The notes: a model not told the origin generated them from the letters alone. DNA of 64,000 nucleotides from Variovorax beijingensis (GCF_007828835.1 NZ_VIVL01000017.1:25247-89246); one strand, 5' to 3'. Numbered from the stretch's first letter, positions 1 through 8,887 are shown. Numbers and translations are program-made.

Positions 1-1059
1 CTGGTTGTAGGTGGCCCCGATGCGGCCGATGGCGGAAACACCGAGTGCCACCAGGTCGCCCTCCGGCTGCGTGCTGTAGCCCTGGAAGTCGCGTTGCAGC
101 CGCCCCTGCCGCTTGGCCACCGCCAGCGGATCGTCCGGCAGCGCGAAGTGGTCCATGCCGATGTAGACGTAGCCGGCATCGCTGAGCGTGGCAATGGCGC
201 TGGAGAGCATCCGCACCCGCGCCGCGGCGTCGGGCAGCTCCTCCGCGGCAATGCGCCGCTGCGGCTTGAAGCGCTCGGGCAGGTGCGCATAGGCATAGAG
301 CGCGATGCGGTCGGGCCGAAGCTCGCAGACCTGGGCCATCGTGCGCTCGAAGGAGGCGTCGTTCTGGCGCGGCAGCCCGTAGATCAGGTCGGCGTTGATC
401 GACTTGAAGCCCAGCGCGCGCGCATCGGCCATCAAGCCGAACACCTGGTGCGCGGGCTGGATGCGGTGCACGGCCTTCTGCACCTCGGGGTCGAAGTCCT
501 GCACGCCGAAGCTCAGCCGGTTGAAGCCCAGCGCCGCCAGGCTGGCGAGCCGTGCGGCATCGACGGTGCGCGGATCGATCTCGATGGACCATTCGCCGCC
601 CGCTATGAAGTCGAAGGATTCGCGCAGCATGGCCAGGAGTTCACCGAGCTGCGCGTCGCTCAGGAAGGTGGGCGTGCCGCCGCCCAGGTGCAGCTGGCTC
701 ACGGCGGCGCGGCGGCCGAGCTGCGCGGCCTGCAGCCGGGTCTCGCGCGCCAGGTAGGCCAGGTACTGGGTGGCCCGCTCGCGGTGCCGCGTCACCACCT
801 TGTTGCATGCGCAGTAGTAGCACAGCGATTCGCAGAACGGAATGTGCACATAGAGCGACAGCGGCGGCGCCGAAGTGCCCGCATCGCGCCGCTCGCGCAG
901 CGCCGCCGCGTACTCGTCCGCGCCAAAGGCCTCGATGAACCGGTCGGCCGTGGGATACGAGGTGTAGCGCGGGCCGGCGACGTCGAACTGCCGCAGCACG
1001 GCGGCGGACAAGGGGGCGGCAAGGGGCGCCTCGATGAAGGCGGTGCAGGGCTGTGTCAT
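1..1059 (-). CDS. hemN: Oxygen-independent coproporphyrinogen III oxidase HemN (3' part beyond window)
   Basis: Radical-SAM enzyme that converts coproporphyrinogen III to protoporphyrinogen IX without oxygen in haem synthesis. Translating the minus strand from the ATG at 1059 gives 353 codons running off the window edge without a stop. Near the N-terminus, CESLCYYCAC fits the CxxxCxxCxC signature binding the 4Fe-4S cluster, preceded by LYVHIPF, and LHLGGGTPTFLS follows. The family is about 450 aa, so roughly 100 residues are missing. The start overlaps the stop of the upstream small membrane gene (ATGA). Its place at the end of the cbb3 oxidase cluster fits a low-oxygen supply of haem. Confidence 0.93.
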   Translation of the reverse strand, partial: MTQPCTAFIEAPLAAPLSAAVLRQFDVAGPRYTSYPTADRFIEAFGADEYAAALRERRDAGTSAPPLSLYVHIPFCESLCYYCACNKVVTRHRERATQYLAYLARETRLQAAQLGRRAAVSQLHLGGGTPTFLSDAQLGELLAMLRESFDFIAGGEWSIEIDPRTVDAARLASLAALGFNRLSFGVQDFDPEVQKAVHRIQPAHQVFGLMADARALGFKSINADLIYGLPRQNDASFERTMAQVCELRPDRIALYAYAHLPERFKPQRRIAAEELPDAAARVRMLSSAIATLSDAGYVYIGMDHFALPDDPLAVAKRQGRLQRDFQGYSTQPEGDLVALGVSAIGRIGATYNQ

Positions 1060-1307
1060 TGCGCGGGCTCGGCGGGTTCGCGGGACGGCGGCATGGCCAG
1101 CAGCGCCGTGAACGCGCTCGAAGCCGCCGCCATGCCCCAAAAAACGAAGAAGGCCACGGTGTAGACGCCCTGGCGCGACATCCGCAGCGCCTCGCCGCCC
1201 CAGTGCAGGTCGGAAGGATCGACCATCGCGAAGACCAGGATTTCGATGGCGCAGGCCAGCAGGAACGCGGGCCACAGGATGCCGATCAGCTGGCGCGGCC
1301 CGCTCAT
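1056..1307 (-). CDS. Small conserved membrane protein of the cco cluster
   Basis: An 83-aa protein with two clear hydrophobic segments (about residues 7-28 and 47-70), so probably an inner-membrane protein with two spans. I do not recognise a named family. It is coupled by ATGA overlaps to ccoH upstream and hemN downstream, which says it is co-translated with the cbb3 oxidase assembly genes. A role in oxidase assembly or maturation is inferred only from this position. The start MSGPRQ was chosen because it overlaps the ccoH stop. Confidence 0.75.
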   Translation of the reverse strand: MSGPRQLIGILWPAFLLACAIEILVFAMVDPSDLHWGGEALRMSRQGVYTVAFFVFWGMAAASSAFTALLAMPPSREPAEPAQ

Positions 1308-1597
1308 GGCGCGGCCCCGCGGCGCGGTCCCGGCACGGCCTCGGCCGGCGTCGCCGCGTGGTTGCGGCCGTTGACCGCGGGCATCAATGCCTTGTCCGCC
1401 AGGGTCTTGTTGATCTCGACGCCGCGGCGGTAGTAGTCCTCGGACACCAGCGGGTCGGGGCTGTCCCAGGCGTACCAGAGGGTCACGAAGCTCGCGACCA
1501 CCACCAGCGCGGGGCCGGCGATCACCATCCAGAGCAGCGGATGCCGCCACCACGCGTCGCGTGGGGCCGGCGGCGGGCTTGTTGTTGTTGCGTTCAT
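1304..1597 (-). CDS. ccoH: CcoH/FixH family cbb3 oxidase assembly protein
   Basis: A 97-aa FixH-type protein: short N-terminal tail, one transmembrane helix (about residues 22-43), then the family's periplasmic segment with the conserved pattern DPLVSEDYYRRGVEIN. FixH/CcoH proteins are needed for stable cbb3 cytochrome oxidase assembly in the inner membrane. The gene starts 13 bp after ccoG and its stop overlaps the next start. The protein is shorter than many FixH proteins (about 150 aa) and its C-terminus is low-complexity (Ala/Pro/Arg), so part of the usual periplasmic domain seems reduced. Confidence 0.85.
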   Translation of the reverse strand: MNATTTSPPPAPRDAWWRHPLLWMVIAGPALVVVASFVTLWYAWDSPDPLVSEDYYRRGVEINKTLADKALMPAVNGRNHAATPAEAVPGPRRGAAP

Positions 1598-1610
1598 CGT
1601 CTCGGCTCCT

Positions 1611-3074
1611 TCAGCGCGGCACAAGAAAGGCCGCTTTTTCCGACACCTGGACACCGCTGCGCTCGTCCCGGATGTCGAAATGCACCGTGTGCGAACCCGC
1701 GGGCACCGCGCCGTAGGGCACCTGCAGCCGCACCGCGACCCAGCGCGACTGCGCCGCACCGATCGTGACCGGTTCGCCCGGCGAGACGGTCAGGCCCTCG
1801 AGGCCGTGGGCGGCAATGCGGTAATCGCGCGCCTCCTCGGTGGCGTTCATGATCTGCAGCCGGTAGACGTTCTCGAGCCGGCCGTCCTCGACGATGCGGG
1901 CCAGCGATGCGCGGTCGCGCACCACGTCCACCTTCAGCGGCATGCGCGTGACGAGGCTCGCGAGCAGCCCGATGACCAGCAGCGCCAGGATCGCGGTGTA
2001 GACCAGCACGCGCGGGCGCAGCACGCGGCGCAGCAGCTGGCCGCGCGTCCATCCGGCCTCCATGCCGTTCTGCGTGTCGTAACGGATCAGCCGCGGCGCA
2101 TAGGCCATCTTCTGCATCACGGTGTCGCAGGCGTCCACGCACAGGCCGCAGCCGATGCACTCGTACTGCAGCCCCTTGCGGATGTCGATGCCCGTCGGGC
2201 ACACCTGCACGCAGAGCCCGCAGTCGATGCAGTCGCCGAGCGCCATGCTGCGCGGGTCGACGCCTTTGCGCCGGGGCGCACGCGGCTCGCCGCGCTCCGG
2301 ATCGTAGGTGACGATGAGCGTGTCGCGGTCGAACATGGCGCTCTGGAAGCGTGCATAGGGGCACATGTACTTGCAGACCTGCTCGCGCATGAAACCGGCA
2401 TTGCCATAGGTCGCAAAGCCGTAGAAGAAGACCCAGAACACTTCCCACGAACCCATGCGGGTCTGCAGGAAGGCCAGCCCCAGGTCGCGGATCGGCGTGA
2501 AGTAGCCCACGAAGGTGAAGCCGGTCCACAGCGCGATGCCGATCCACACCAGGTGCTTGAACCATTTCTTCACCAGCTTCTCGAGCGACATCGATTCGGC
2601 GTCCAGCCGCATACGCGCCGTGCGGTTGCCTTCGATCCTGTGCTCCACCCACATGAAGATCTCGGTGTAGACGGTCTGCGGGCAGGCATAACCGCACCAC
2701 AGCCGCCCGGCCACCGCGGTGAAGAGGAAGAGCGCCAGCGCGCTGACCACCAGCAGTCCCGAAAGGTAGATCAGGTCCTGCGGATACAGCACCAGCCCGA
2801 AGATGTAGAAGCGGCGTGCAGCCAGGTCGAACAGCACCAGCTGCCGCTCGCCCCACTCGGCCCACGGCAGGCCGTAGAACACCAGCTGGGTCAGGAAGAC
2901 CATCGCCCAGCGCCAGCGCGCGAACATGCCGCGCACGGTGCGCGGATAGATCTTCTTCGAGGCCTCGTACAGGCCCACCGAGTCACTCTCGACCGGAACG
3001 ATGGGAATGGTCTTGCGCGCACCGGGGCTGGCCGGTGTCGATGCAGAGGAGGAAACGGGGGCGGATGAGTCCAT
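1611..3074 (-). CDS. ccoG: cbb3 oxidase accessory ferredoxin-like protein CcoG (RdxA/FixG)
   Basis: A 487-aa inner-membrane iron-sulfur protein that helps copper delivery to cbb3 oxidase; CcoG has been described as a cupric reductase. Several transmembrane segments fill the first half, with the conserved CGYACPQTVYTE and CKYMCPYARFQ cysteine motifs. Two ferredoxin-type clusters follow (CIDCGLCVQVCP and CIGCGLCVDACD), each able to hold a 4Fe-4S centre. A C-terminal Ig-like domain (about 370-487) is typical of the family. It lies 15 bp after ccoP and 13 bp before ccoH in the cco operon. Confidence 0.95.
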   Translation of the reverse strand: MDSSAPVSSSASTPASPGARKTIPIVPVESDSVGLYEASKKIYPRTVRGMFARWRWAMVFLTQLVFYGLPWAEWGERQLVLFDLAARRFYIFGLVLYPQDLIYLSGLLVVSALALFLFTAVAGRLWCGYACPQTVYTEIFMWVEHRIEGNRTARMRLDAESMSLEKLVKKWFKHLVWIGIALWTGFTFVGYFTPIRDLGLAFLQTRMGSWEVFWVFFYGFATYGNAGFMREQVCKYMCPYARFQSAMFDRDTLIVTYDPERGEPRAPRRKGVDPRSMALGDCIDCGLCVQVCPTGIDIRKGLQYECIGCGLCVDACDTVMQKMAYAPRLIRYDTQNGMEAGWTRGQLLRRVLRPRVLVYTAILALLVIGLLASLVTRMPLKVDVVRDRASLARIVEDGRLENVYRLQIMNATEEARDYRIAAHGLEGLTVSPGEPVTIGAAQSRWVAVRLQVPYGAVPAGSHTVHFDIRDERSGVQVSEKAAFLVPR

Positions 3075-3089
3075 GACGGCCGGTCGGTG

Positions 3090-4001
3090 TCAGGGCCCGG
3101 TGGCAGGGTTGGAGAAACCCCAGACATAGGATGCGAGCAGCTTGATCTGGGCCTCCGTGAGCCGGCCCTCCTGCGCGGGCATCTCGCTGTGCTTGCCGGC
3201 GTTGACCATCTGCACGATGGCGGCCTCGCCGTAGCCGTGCAGCCAGATCTTGTCGCTGAGGTTGGGGGCGCCCACGGCCTGGTTGCCCACGCCGCCGATG
3301 CCGTGGCAGGCAGCGCACACCGTGAACTTCGACTTGCCGAGGCCGGCGCGCACCGAGTCGTGCGGCGCGCCCGAAAGGCTCAGCACATAGTTCGCCAGGT
3401 TCTTGACGTCGTCCTGCGAGCCCACCGCCGCCGCCATCGGCGGCATCGTGCCGACGCGGCCCTTGGTGATGGTCTCGACGATCTTCTCGGGCGTGCCGCC
3501 GTGCAGCCAGTCCTTGTCGGTCAGGTTGGGAAATCCCTTGCTGCCGCGCGCATCGGAGCCATGGCACTGGGAACAGTTGTTCATGAACAGGCGCTCGCCG
3601 ATGGCCATGGCCTTGGGCTCGCGCGCAATGTCCTCCATCGGCATGGCGGCGTAGCCCGCATAGACGGGCGCCAGCGCCTTGGTGGCCTTGGCGACGTCCT
3701 CGTCGTACTCGGTCCTGGTGCTCCAGTTCGCCTGGCCGGCGAAGCTGCCCAGGCCGGGAAAGACCACCAGGTAGCCCACCGCGAAGAAGATGGTGAGCAC
3801 GAAGAGGCCGATCCACCACATGGGCAGCGGATTGTTGGCTTCGCGCAGGTCCTCGTCCCAGACGTGGCCGGTGGTGTTGTCCGCATCGGACGGTACGCGC
3901 TTGCGGGCCGTGAGCCACAGCAGCAGCATGCATCCGAGGATGCTCAGCACCGTGCCGGCGGCAATGTAGTTGGACCAGAAGTTGTTGACGAAATCGCTCA
4001 T
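3090..4001 (-). CDS. ccoP: Cytochrome c oxidase cbb3-type subunit III, dihaem CcoP
   Basis: A 303-aa membrane-anchored dihaem cytochrome c that passes electrons to CcoO/CcoN. The N-terminus holds a FixP-type segment with transmembrane helices, the second reading LPMWWIGLFVLTIFFAVGYL. Two haem c sites are visible, CSQCH and CAACH, each in its own cytochrome c domain with downstream Met residues. The start MSDFVNNFW fits the family; a longer in-frame reading upstream would overlap ccoQ and was rejected. It lies 19 bp after ccoQ. Confidence 0.96.
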   Translation of the reverse strand: MSDFVNNFWSNYIAAGTVLSILGCMLLLWLTARKRVPSDADNTTGHVWDEDLREANNPLPMWWIGLFVLTIFFAVGYLVVFPGLGSFAGQANWSTRTEYDEDVAKATKALAPVYAGYAAMPMEDIAREPKAMAIGERLFMNNCSQCHGSDARGSKGFPNLTDKDWLHGGTPEKIVETITKGRVGTMPPMAAAVGSQDDVKNLANYVLSLSGAPHDSVRAGLGKSKFTVCAACHGIGGVGNQAVGAPNLSDKIWLHGYGEAAIVQMVNAGKHSEMPAQEGRLTEAQIKLLASYVWGFSNPATGP

Positions 4002-4020
4002 CGTGGGCCCCTTTTGTTCT

Positions 4021-4161
4021 TCAGTCCTGCTCGAACGGCAGCTGCGCGGCTTCCTCGAAGCGCGGCGCATTGCGGCGGGCATAGGCCCAGGCCACGATAC
4101 CGAGGAAAAGCACAAAGCAGGAAACGGTGGCGGCAACGCGCAAGGTGGTGATGTCGATCAT
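4021..4161 (-). CDS. ccoQ: cbb3 oxidase small subunit CcoQ
   Basis: A 46-aa protein with one transmembrane helix (about residues 9-28) followed by YARRNAPRFEEAAQLPF, typical of CcoQ, the small subunit that stabilises the cbb3 complex. It sits between ccoO (13 bp upstream) and ccoP (19 bp downstream), the normal place for this subunit. Confidence 0.92.
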   Translation of the reverse strand: MIDITTLRVAATVSCFVLFLGIVAWAYARRNAPRFEEAAQLPFEQD

Positions 4162-4174
4162 GGTTCGGTGCTCC

Positions 4175-4804
4175 CTACTTGAGCGCGAGGCCCAGCGATT
4201 GCAGGTACGCCACGGTGGCGTCCATCTCGGTCTTGCCGCGCACGTCGTCGGCGGAACGGGCGATCTCCTCGTCCGTGTACGGCACGCCGACCTGGCGCAG
4301 CGCGCGCATGCGGCGCGGAATGGCGTCGGCATCGACCTGGGTCCTGTCCAGCCAGGCATACGCCGGCATGTTCGATTCGGGCACCAGGTCGCGCGGGTTG
4401 TTCAGGTGGATGCGGTGCCACTCGTCGCTGTACTTGCCGCCCACGCGGTGCAGGTCGGGGCCGGTGCGCTTGCTGCCCCACTGGAACGGATGGTCATAGA
4501 CGAACTCGCCGGCCACCGAGTAGTGGCCGTAGCGCAGCGTCTCCGAGCGGAACGGCCGGATCATCTGCGAATGGCAGTTGTAGCAGCCCTCGCGCAGGTA
4601 GACGTCGCGGCCGGCCAGCTGCAGCGCGGTGTTCGGCTTCAGGCCCTGGATCGGCTCGGTGGTCGACTTCTGGAAGAACAGCGGCACGATCTCGACCATG
4701 CCGCCGATGGCGACCACCACGAGAATCAGCACGATCATCAGCAGGTTGTTGGTCTCCACCTTTTCATGGGTGAAGCCGCTTTGGGAGGGGTTCTTCTGCG
4801 TCAT
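4175..4804 (-). CDS. ccoO: Cytochrome c oxidase cbb3-type subunit II, CcoO
   Basis: A 209-aa monohaem cytochrome c subunit. An N-terminal transmembrane anchor (about residues 20-40) precedes the periplasmic haem domain; CYNCHSQMIRPF holds the CxxCH haem c site, and SNMPAYAWL supplies the axial Met region. Length and motifs are standard for CcoO/FixO. It starts 9 bp after the ccoN stop, so the two core subunits are translated together. Confidence 0.96.
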   Translation of the reverse strand: MTQKNPSQSGFTHEKVETNNLLMIVLILVVVAIGGMVEIVPLFFQKSTTEPIQGLKPNTALQLAGRDVYLREGCYNCHSQMIRPFRSETLRYGHYSVAGEFVYDHPFQWGSKRTGPDLHRVGGKYSDEWHRIHLNNPRDLVPESNMPAYAWLDRTQVDADAIPRRMRALRQVGVPYTDEEIARSADDVRGKTEMDATVAYLQSLGLALK

Positions 4805-4813
4805 GGCGCTTCC

Positions 4814-6253
4814 TCAGGCGTGGGCAATGGCAACGGGCGGGATGGCGGCCCTCACGGAGCGCCCGGAGATGACGGTCATCCACACGTTCCACGCCATCAC
4901 CAGCATCCCCGCCAGATACAGCAGGCCGCCGGACAGCCGCACCACGTAGAACGGGAAGGTGGCCTTCACGCTCTCCACGAAGGTGTAGGTGAGCGTGCCG
5001 TCGGCGTTCACGGCGCGCCACATCAGGCCCTGCATCACGCCGGCGATCCACATGGCGGCGATGTACAGCACGATGCCGATGGTGGCCATCCAGAAGTGCG
5101 CCTCGATGGCCTTCACGCTGTACATGGCAGTGCGGCCGTACATGCGCGGAATCAGGTAGTAGAGCGAGCCCATCGTGATGAAGCCCACCCAGCCCAGCGC
5201 GCCGGAGTGCACGTGGCCGACGGTCCAGTCGGTGTAGTGGCTCAGGGCATTGACGGTCTTGATCGACATCATCGGGCCCTCGAAGGTCGACATGCCGTAG
5301 AACGACAGCGCCACGATCAGGAAGCGCAGGATCGGATCGGTGCGCAGCTTGTGCCAGGCGCCCGAGAGCGTCATCACGCCGTTGATCATGCCGCCCCAGC
5401 TCGGCGCGAGCAGGATCAGCGAGAACACCATGCCCAGCGACTGCGTCCAGTCCGGCAGCGCCGTGTAGTGCAGGTGGTGCGGGCCGGCCCACATGTAGGT
5501 GAAGATCAGCGCCCAGAAGTGGACGATCGAGAGCCGGTACGAATACACCGGCCGGCCGGCCTGCTTGGGGATGTAGTAGTACATCATTCCGAGGAAGCCC
5601 GCGGTGAGGAAGAAGCCCACCGCGTTGTGGCCGTACCACCACTGCACCATCGCGTCCTGCACGCCGGCATAGGCCGAGTAGCTCTTCATCCAGCCCGCCG
5701 GAATCTCGGCGCTGTTGACGATGTGCAGCAGCGCCACCGCGATGATGAAGGCGCCGTAGAACCAGTTGGCCACGTAGATGTGGCGCACCTTCCGGATCCC
5801 GATGGTGCCGAAGAACACCACCGCATAGGCCACCCACACCACCGCGATCAGGATGTCGATGGGCCATTCGAGCTCGGCGTATTCCTTGCCCGTGGTGTAG
5901 CCCAGCGGCAGGCTGATGGCGGCGGCCACGATCACGGCCTGCCAGCCCCAGACCACGAACGACGCGAGCGCCGGCGCGAACAGCCGGACCTGGCAGGTGC
6001 GCTGCACCACGTGGAAGCTGGTGGCCATGAGCGCGCAGCCGCCGAACGCAAAGATCACCGCGTTGGTGTGCAGCGGCCGCAGCCGCCCATAGCTGAGCCA
6101 CGGAATGCCGAGGCTGAATTCGGGCCAGGCGAGCTCGGTGGCGATGATCACGCCGACCAGCATGCCGACCACGCCCCAGACCACGGACATGAGGGCGAGC
6201 TGCCGTACGGCGGTGTCGTCGTAGACCGCTGCGGGAGGATTGGGTTCTTGCAT
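4814..6253 (-). CDS. ccoN: Cytochrome c oxidase cbb3-type catalytic subunit I, CcoN
   Basis: A 479-aa inner-membrane haem-copper oxidase subunit that reduces oxygen to water at high affinity and pumps protons. Many transmembrane helices are visible. Haem and CuB ligand histidines sit in RPLHTNAVIFAF, WWYGHNAVGFFLT, GPHHLHYT and GHVHSGALGW. It leads the ccoNOQP-G-H-hemN run. A perfect FNR/ANR box is centred 62 bp upstream of the start, which fits activation when oxygen falls. The start MQEPNPP was taken because further upstream lies the regulatory gap. Confidence 0.97.
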   Translation of the reverse strand: MQEPNPPAAVYDDTAVRQLALMSVVWGVVGMLVGVIIATELAWPEFSLGIPWLSYGRLRPLHTNAVIFAFGGCALMATSFHVVQRTCQVRLFAPALASFVVWGWQAVIVAAAISLPLGYTTGKEYAELEWPIDILIAVVWVAYAVVFFGTIGIRKVRHIYVANWFYGAFIIAVALLHIVNSAEIPAGWMKSYSAYAGVQDAMVQWWYGHNAVGFFLTAGFLGMMYYYIPKQAGRPVYSYRLSIVHFWALIFTYMWAGPHHLHYTALPDWTQSLGMVFSLILLAPSWGGMINGVMTLSGAWHKLRTDPILRFLIVALSFYGMSTFEGPMMSIKTVNALSHYTDWTVGHVHSGALGWVGFITMGSLYYLIPRMYGRTAMYSVKAIEAHFWMATIGIVLYIAAMWIAGVMQGLMWRAVNADGTLTYTFVESVKATFPFYVVRLSGGLLYLAGMLVMAWNVWMTVISGRSVRAAIPPVAIAHA

Positions 6254-6308
6254 CGTGGTGCCTCTTGATGGACTGCGGGCAGTGTCCCCGCGCCCTCCTC
6301 CCGAGGGT

Positions 6309-6322
6309 TTGATGCAGATCAA
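6309..6322 (-). promoter_or_regulatory. FNR/ANR box upstream of ccoN
   Basis: TTGAT-GCAG-ATCAA is a perfect match to the FNR/ANR consensus TTGAT-N4-ATCAA. It overlaps the last bases of ccoS and lies in the 65-bp gap before ccoN. If it acts as a class II site (centre at -41.5), transcription would begin near 6274, about 21 bp before the ATG; the -10 there (GACACT, 6281-6286) is weak. The site is seen; its use is inferred. Confidence 0.85.
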
Positions 6323-6456
6323 TCGCCGCGCAGGATGCGGTCGCCCTCGATCTCGATGTCTTCGAACTGGCCGCGCTCGATCGCCCACCAGAGGCAGCCG
6401 AGGATGGCGAGCACCAGCACGACGGACAGCGGGATCAGCAGGAACAGGATGTCCAT
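6319..6456 (-). CDS. ccoS: cbb3 oxidase maturation protein CcoS
   Basis: A 45-aa protein with one N-terminal transmembrane helix followed by LGCLWWAIERGQFEDIEIEGDRIL, the CcoS/FixS signature (the family usually has the GQFDDLE pattern). CcoS is required for insertion of haem and copper cofactors into cbb3 oxidase. Its ATG overlaps the stop of ccoI (ATGA), as is usual for ccoIS pairs. Confidence 0.93.
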   Translation of the reverse strand: MDILFLLIPLSVVLVLAILGCLWWAIERGQFEDIEIEGDRILRGD

Positions 6457-8783
6457 CAGCGCACCGCCCTGCCCGCGGCGGGGGCCGCGAGCCGCGCCGC
6501 GTTGAGCACCACCACCAGCGAACTCGCTGCCATGCCCAGCCCGGCCAGCCAGGCGGGCAGCCAGCCCATGACGGCCAGCGGCACGCACAGCGCGTTGTAG
6601 CCGGCCGCCCACGCGAGGTTCTGCCGCACCACGCGCAGCGTTCGCCGCGCCTGCGCGATGGTGCGCGGAATAGCCGCGAGCGCATCGCCCGGCACCACGA
6701 AGTCGGCCCGCGCGCGCGACAGCGGCACGGCGCGCCCGAAGGCGAAGGAGGCGTTCGCGCGCGCCAGCGAAGGCCCGTCGTTCAGGCCGTCGCCCACCAT
6801 CGCCACCTGCCGGCCTTCGGCCTGCAGGCGCCACAGGACCTCGAGCTTGTCTTCGGGCGTGCAGCCGCCCTGCGCAAATTCGATGCCGGCGCGCGCGGCG
6901 ATCTCGCGTGCGGCGCTGTCGCGGTCGCCCGACAGCAGCCGCACCGTGACGCCTTCGGCCTGCAGTGCCGCCACCGCGGCGGCCGCGTCCGGACGCAGTT
7001 CCTCGGCCAGCACGAAGCTCGCGATCCAGCCCTGCTCGTCGCTGAGGTGCACCTGCGGCGCCTCGACCTGCAGTGGCGCCACATTGCAATGGCTCGCCGA
7101 ACCCAGCCGCACGCGCCGCGCAGGCCCGCCCGCATCGCCGCTTCGGCGCAGCAGGCCTTCGAGCCCGAGTCCGGCCAGCTCGGCCGGCTGCGCCACTTCC
7201 CAGGCGGGCGGCGAGCGGAATTGCGCATTCCACGCATTCACGAGAGCCCGCGCGCCCGGATGCAGCGAGTGCGCGCCCAGCGCGGCGCCGATCTCCAGCG
7301 CGTCGCCGGGGCGCAAGCCCTGGCGGCAGTACACGCGTTCGAGGCGCGGCGTGTCGCCGGTCAGCGTGCCCGTCTTGTCGAAGATCACCGTGTCGACCGA
7401 GGCCAGCGCCTCCAGCGCCTGCAGGTTGGACGTCAGCACGCCGCCGCGCGCCAATGCGCCCGCGCTCGCGAGCATGGCGGCCGGCGTTGCGAGCGACAGC
7501 GCGCACGGGCAGGTCACGATCAGCACCGCCACCGCCACCATCAACGCCTTGCCCGGATCGACCGGCCACCAGAAGGCCGCGGCGCTGCCGGCCGACAACA
7601 GCACCAGCACGAGGAACGGCCGTGCGATCCGGTCGGCCAGCCGAGCCAGCCGCGGCTTGCCCAGCGCGGCGCTTTCCATCAGCCGAACGATCTGCGCAAA
7701 GCGCGTGCCCTCGCCCACCGATTCGATGCGCACCTGCACCGTGGCCGACAGGTTGTGGCTGCCCGCCAGTACGCGCTCGCCGCGCGCCCGCGCCACCGGG
7801 CGGGATTCGCCGGTCAGCAGCGCTTCGTCGGTGCTGGTGCCGCCGTCGATCAGCATGCCGTCGGCCGGAAAGGCCTCGCCCGGCCGCACCCGCACCACGT
7901 CGCCCGCGGCCAGGCGCCGCACCGCCACACGCTCCCAGCCGCCCGCGGCATCCAGGCGCTCGATGCTGTCGGGCAGGCGGTTCATCACGGCCTCGAGCGA
8001 ACCGGCCGTGCGGTCGCGCAGCCGCGCTTCAAGCCAGCGGCCCGTGAGCAGGAAGAACACGAACATGGTGAGCGAGTCGAAATAGACCTCGTGCCCCAGC
8101 GCGCCTGCGCTGTCGAAGGTGGCCGCGGTGCTGACCGCGAATGCGATGGCGATGCCGAAGGCAACCGGCACGTCCATGCCGATGCGTGCATGGCGAAGAT
8201 CGCGCCACGCACTGCGAAAGAACGGCCCGCAGGAGAAGAACAGCACCGGCAGCGTCAGCACCCAGGAGGCCCAGCGAAGCAGCTGCGCGGCGTCCGGCGT
8301 CATTTCGCCGGGCTGCGCGATGTAGGCCGGGTAGGCATACATCATCACCTGCATCATGCAGAAGCCCGACACCAGCCAGCGCCAGAGCGCGAGCCGCAAC
8401 TCGCGCGAACGGCGCTCGCGCGCGGAGCTGTCCGCGGCGGGCACCAGCCGGTAGCCGGCAGCTTCGCAGGCCTCGAACCAGCGCGAAGGCCGCGTCTGCG
8501 CGGCGGACCAGACCACGCGGGCGCGCTGGCTCGCGGCGTTCACCTGGACCTCGAGCACGCCTGCCACGCGCAGCAGCGCCGCCTCCACAGCGAGGCCGCA
8601 GCCCGCGCAGTGCATGCCTTCCACCGCCACCTGCGATTCCCAGCGCACGGTGCCGGCATCGCCGCCATCGAGCGCATGGCCGAACGCAGGCCATTCGGCG
8701 GGATCGTCGAGCGCCTGCCACTCTTCACGGGGTGCCCGTGGAAGCGCGGCGGCCGGGGAAAAGGGGGCGAGCGCAGCTTGCAT
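6456..8783 (-). CDS. ccoI: Copper-transporting P1B-type ATPase CcoI (FixI)
   Basis: A 775-aa heavy-metal P-type ATPase supplying copper for cbb3 oxidase assembly. An N-terminal HMA domain carries MHCAGCG. Later come the phosphatase motif LLTGES, the intramembrane metal site CPCALSLATP, the phosphorylation loop DKTGTLTGD and the hinge GDGLNDGPSLA. Six to eight membrane helices are expected and several are visible. Placement directly before ccoS and next to ccoN marks it as CcoI/FixI rather than a general copper-resistance pump. An FNR box lies 35-48 bp upstream of its ATG. Confidence 0.95.
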   Translation of the reverse strand: MQAALAPFSPAAALPRAPREEWQALDDPAEWPAFGHALDGGDAGTVRWESQVAVEGMHCAGCGLAVEAALLRVAGVLEVQVNAASQRARVVWSAAQTRPSRWFEACEAAGYRLVPAADSSARERRSRELRLALWRWLVSGFCMMQVMMYAYPAYIAQPGEMTPDAAQLLRWASWVLTLPVLFFSCGPFFRSAWRDLRHARIGMDVPVAFGIAIAFAVSTAATFDSAGALGHEVYFDSLTMFVFFLLTGRWLEARLRDRTAGSLEAVMNRLPDSIERLDAAGGWERVAVRRLAAGDVVRVRPGEAFPADGMLIDGGTSTDEALLTGESRPVARARGERVLAGSHNLSATVQVRIESVGEGTRFAQIVRLMESAALGKPRLARLADRIARPFLVLVLLSAGSAAAFWWPVDPGKALMVAVAVLIVTCPCALSLATPAAMLASAGALARGGVLTSNLQALEALASVDTVIFDKTGTLTGDTPRLERVYCRQGLRPGDALEIGAALGAHSLHPGARALVNAWNAQFRSPPAWEVAQPAELAGLGLEGLLRRSGDAGGPARRVRLGSASHCNVAPLQVEAPQVHLSDEQGWIASFVLAEELRPDAAAAVAALQAEGVTVRLLSGDRDSAAREIAARAGIEFAQGGCTPEDKLEVLWRLQAEGRQVAMVGDGLNDGPSLARANASFAFGRAVPLSRARADFVVPGDALAAIPRTIAQARRTLRVVRQNLAWAAGYNALCVPLAVMGWLPAWLAGLGMAASSLVVVLNAARLAAPAAGRAVR

Positions 8784-8817
8784 CGGGCAAGGCTAAGGGC
8801 CGGGCCCCCGTTCCCGT

Positions 8818-8831
8818 TTGATCTGCATCAA
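8818..8831. promoter_or_regulatory. FNR/ANR box between ccoI and the usp gene
   Basis: TTGAT-CTGC-ATCAA, a perfect FNR/ANR palindrome in the 104-bp divergent gap. Relative to the stress gene at 8888, placing the centre at -41.5 puts the start of transcription near 8866 and a -10 at 8854-8859 reading TAAGCT, good class II geometry. For ccoI the centre is only about 41 bp from the ATG, so the box might act there differently or serve mainly the rightward promoter. Confidence 0.85.
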
Positions 8832-8887
8832 GTGACGAAAGCAGCCCGCGGCCTAAGCTCGCGGCACACCTCCCCGGACAGAAAACC

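Noticed and set aside
4127..6268. A 713-codon open frame on the plus strand
   Set aside because: It is antisense to ccoO and ccoN, His/Ala/Arg-rich as GC-rich shadows usually are, and has no family features.
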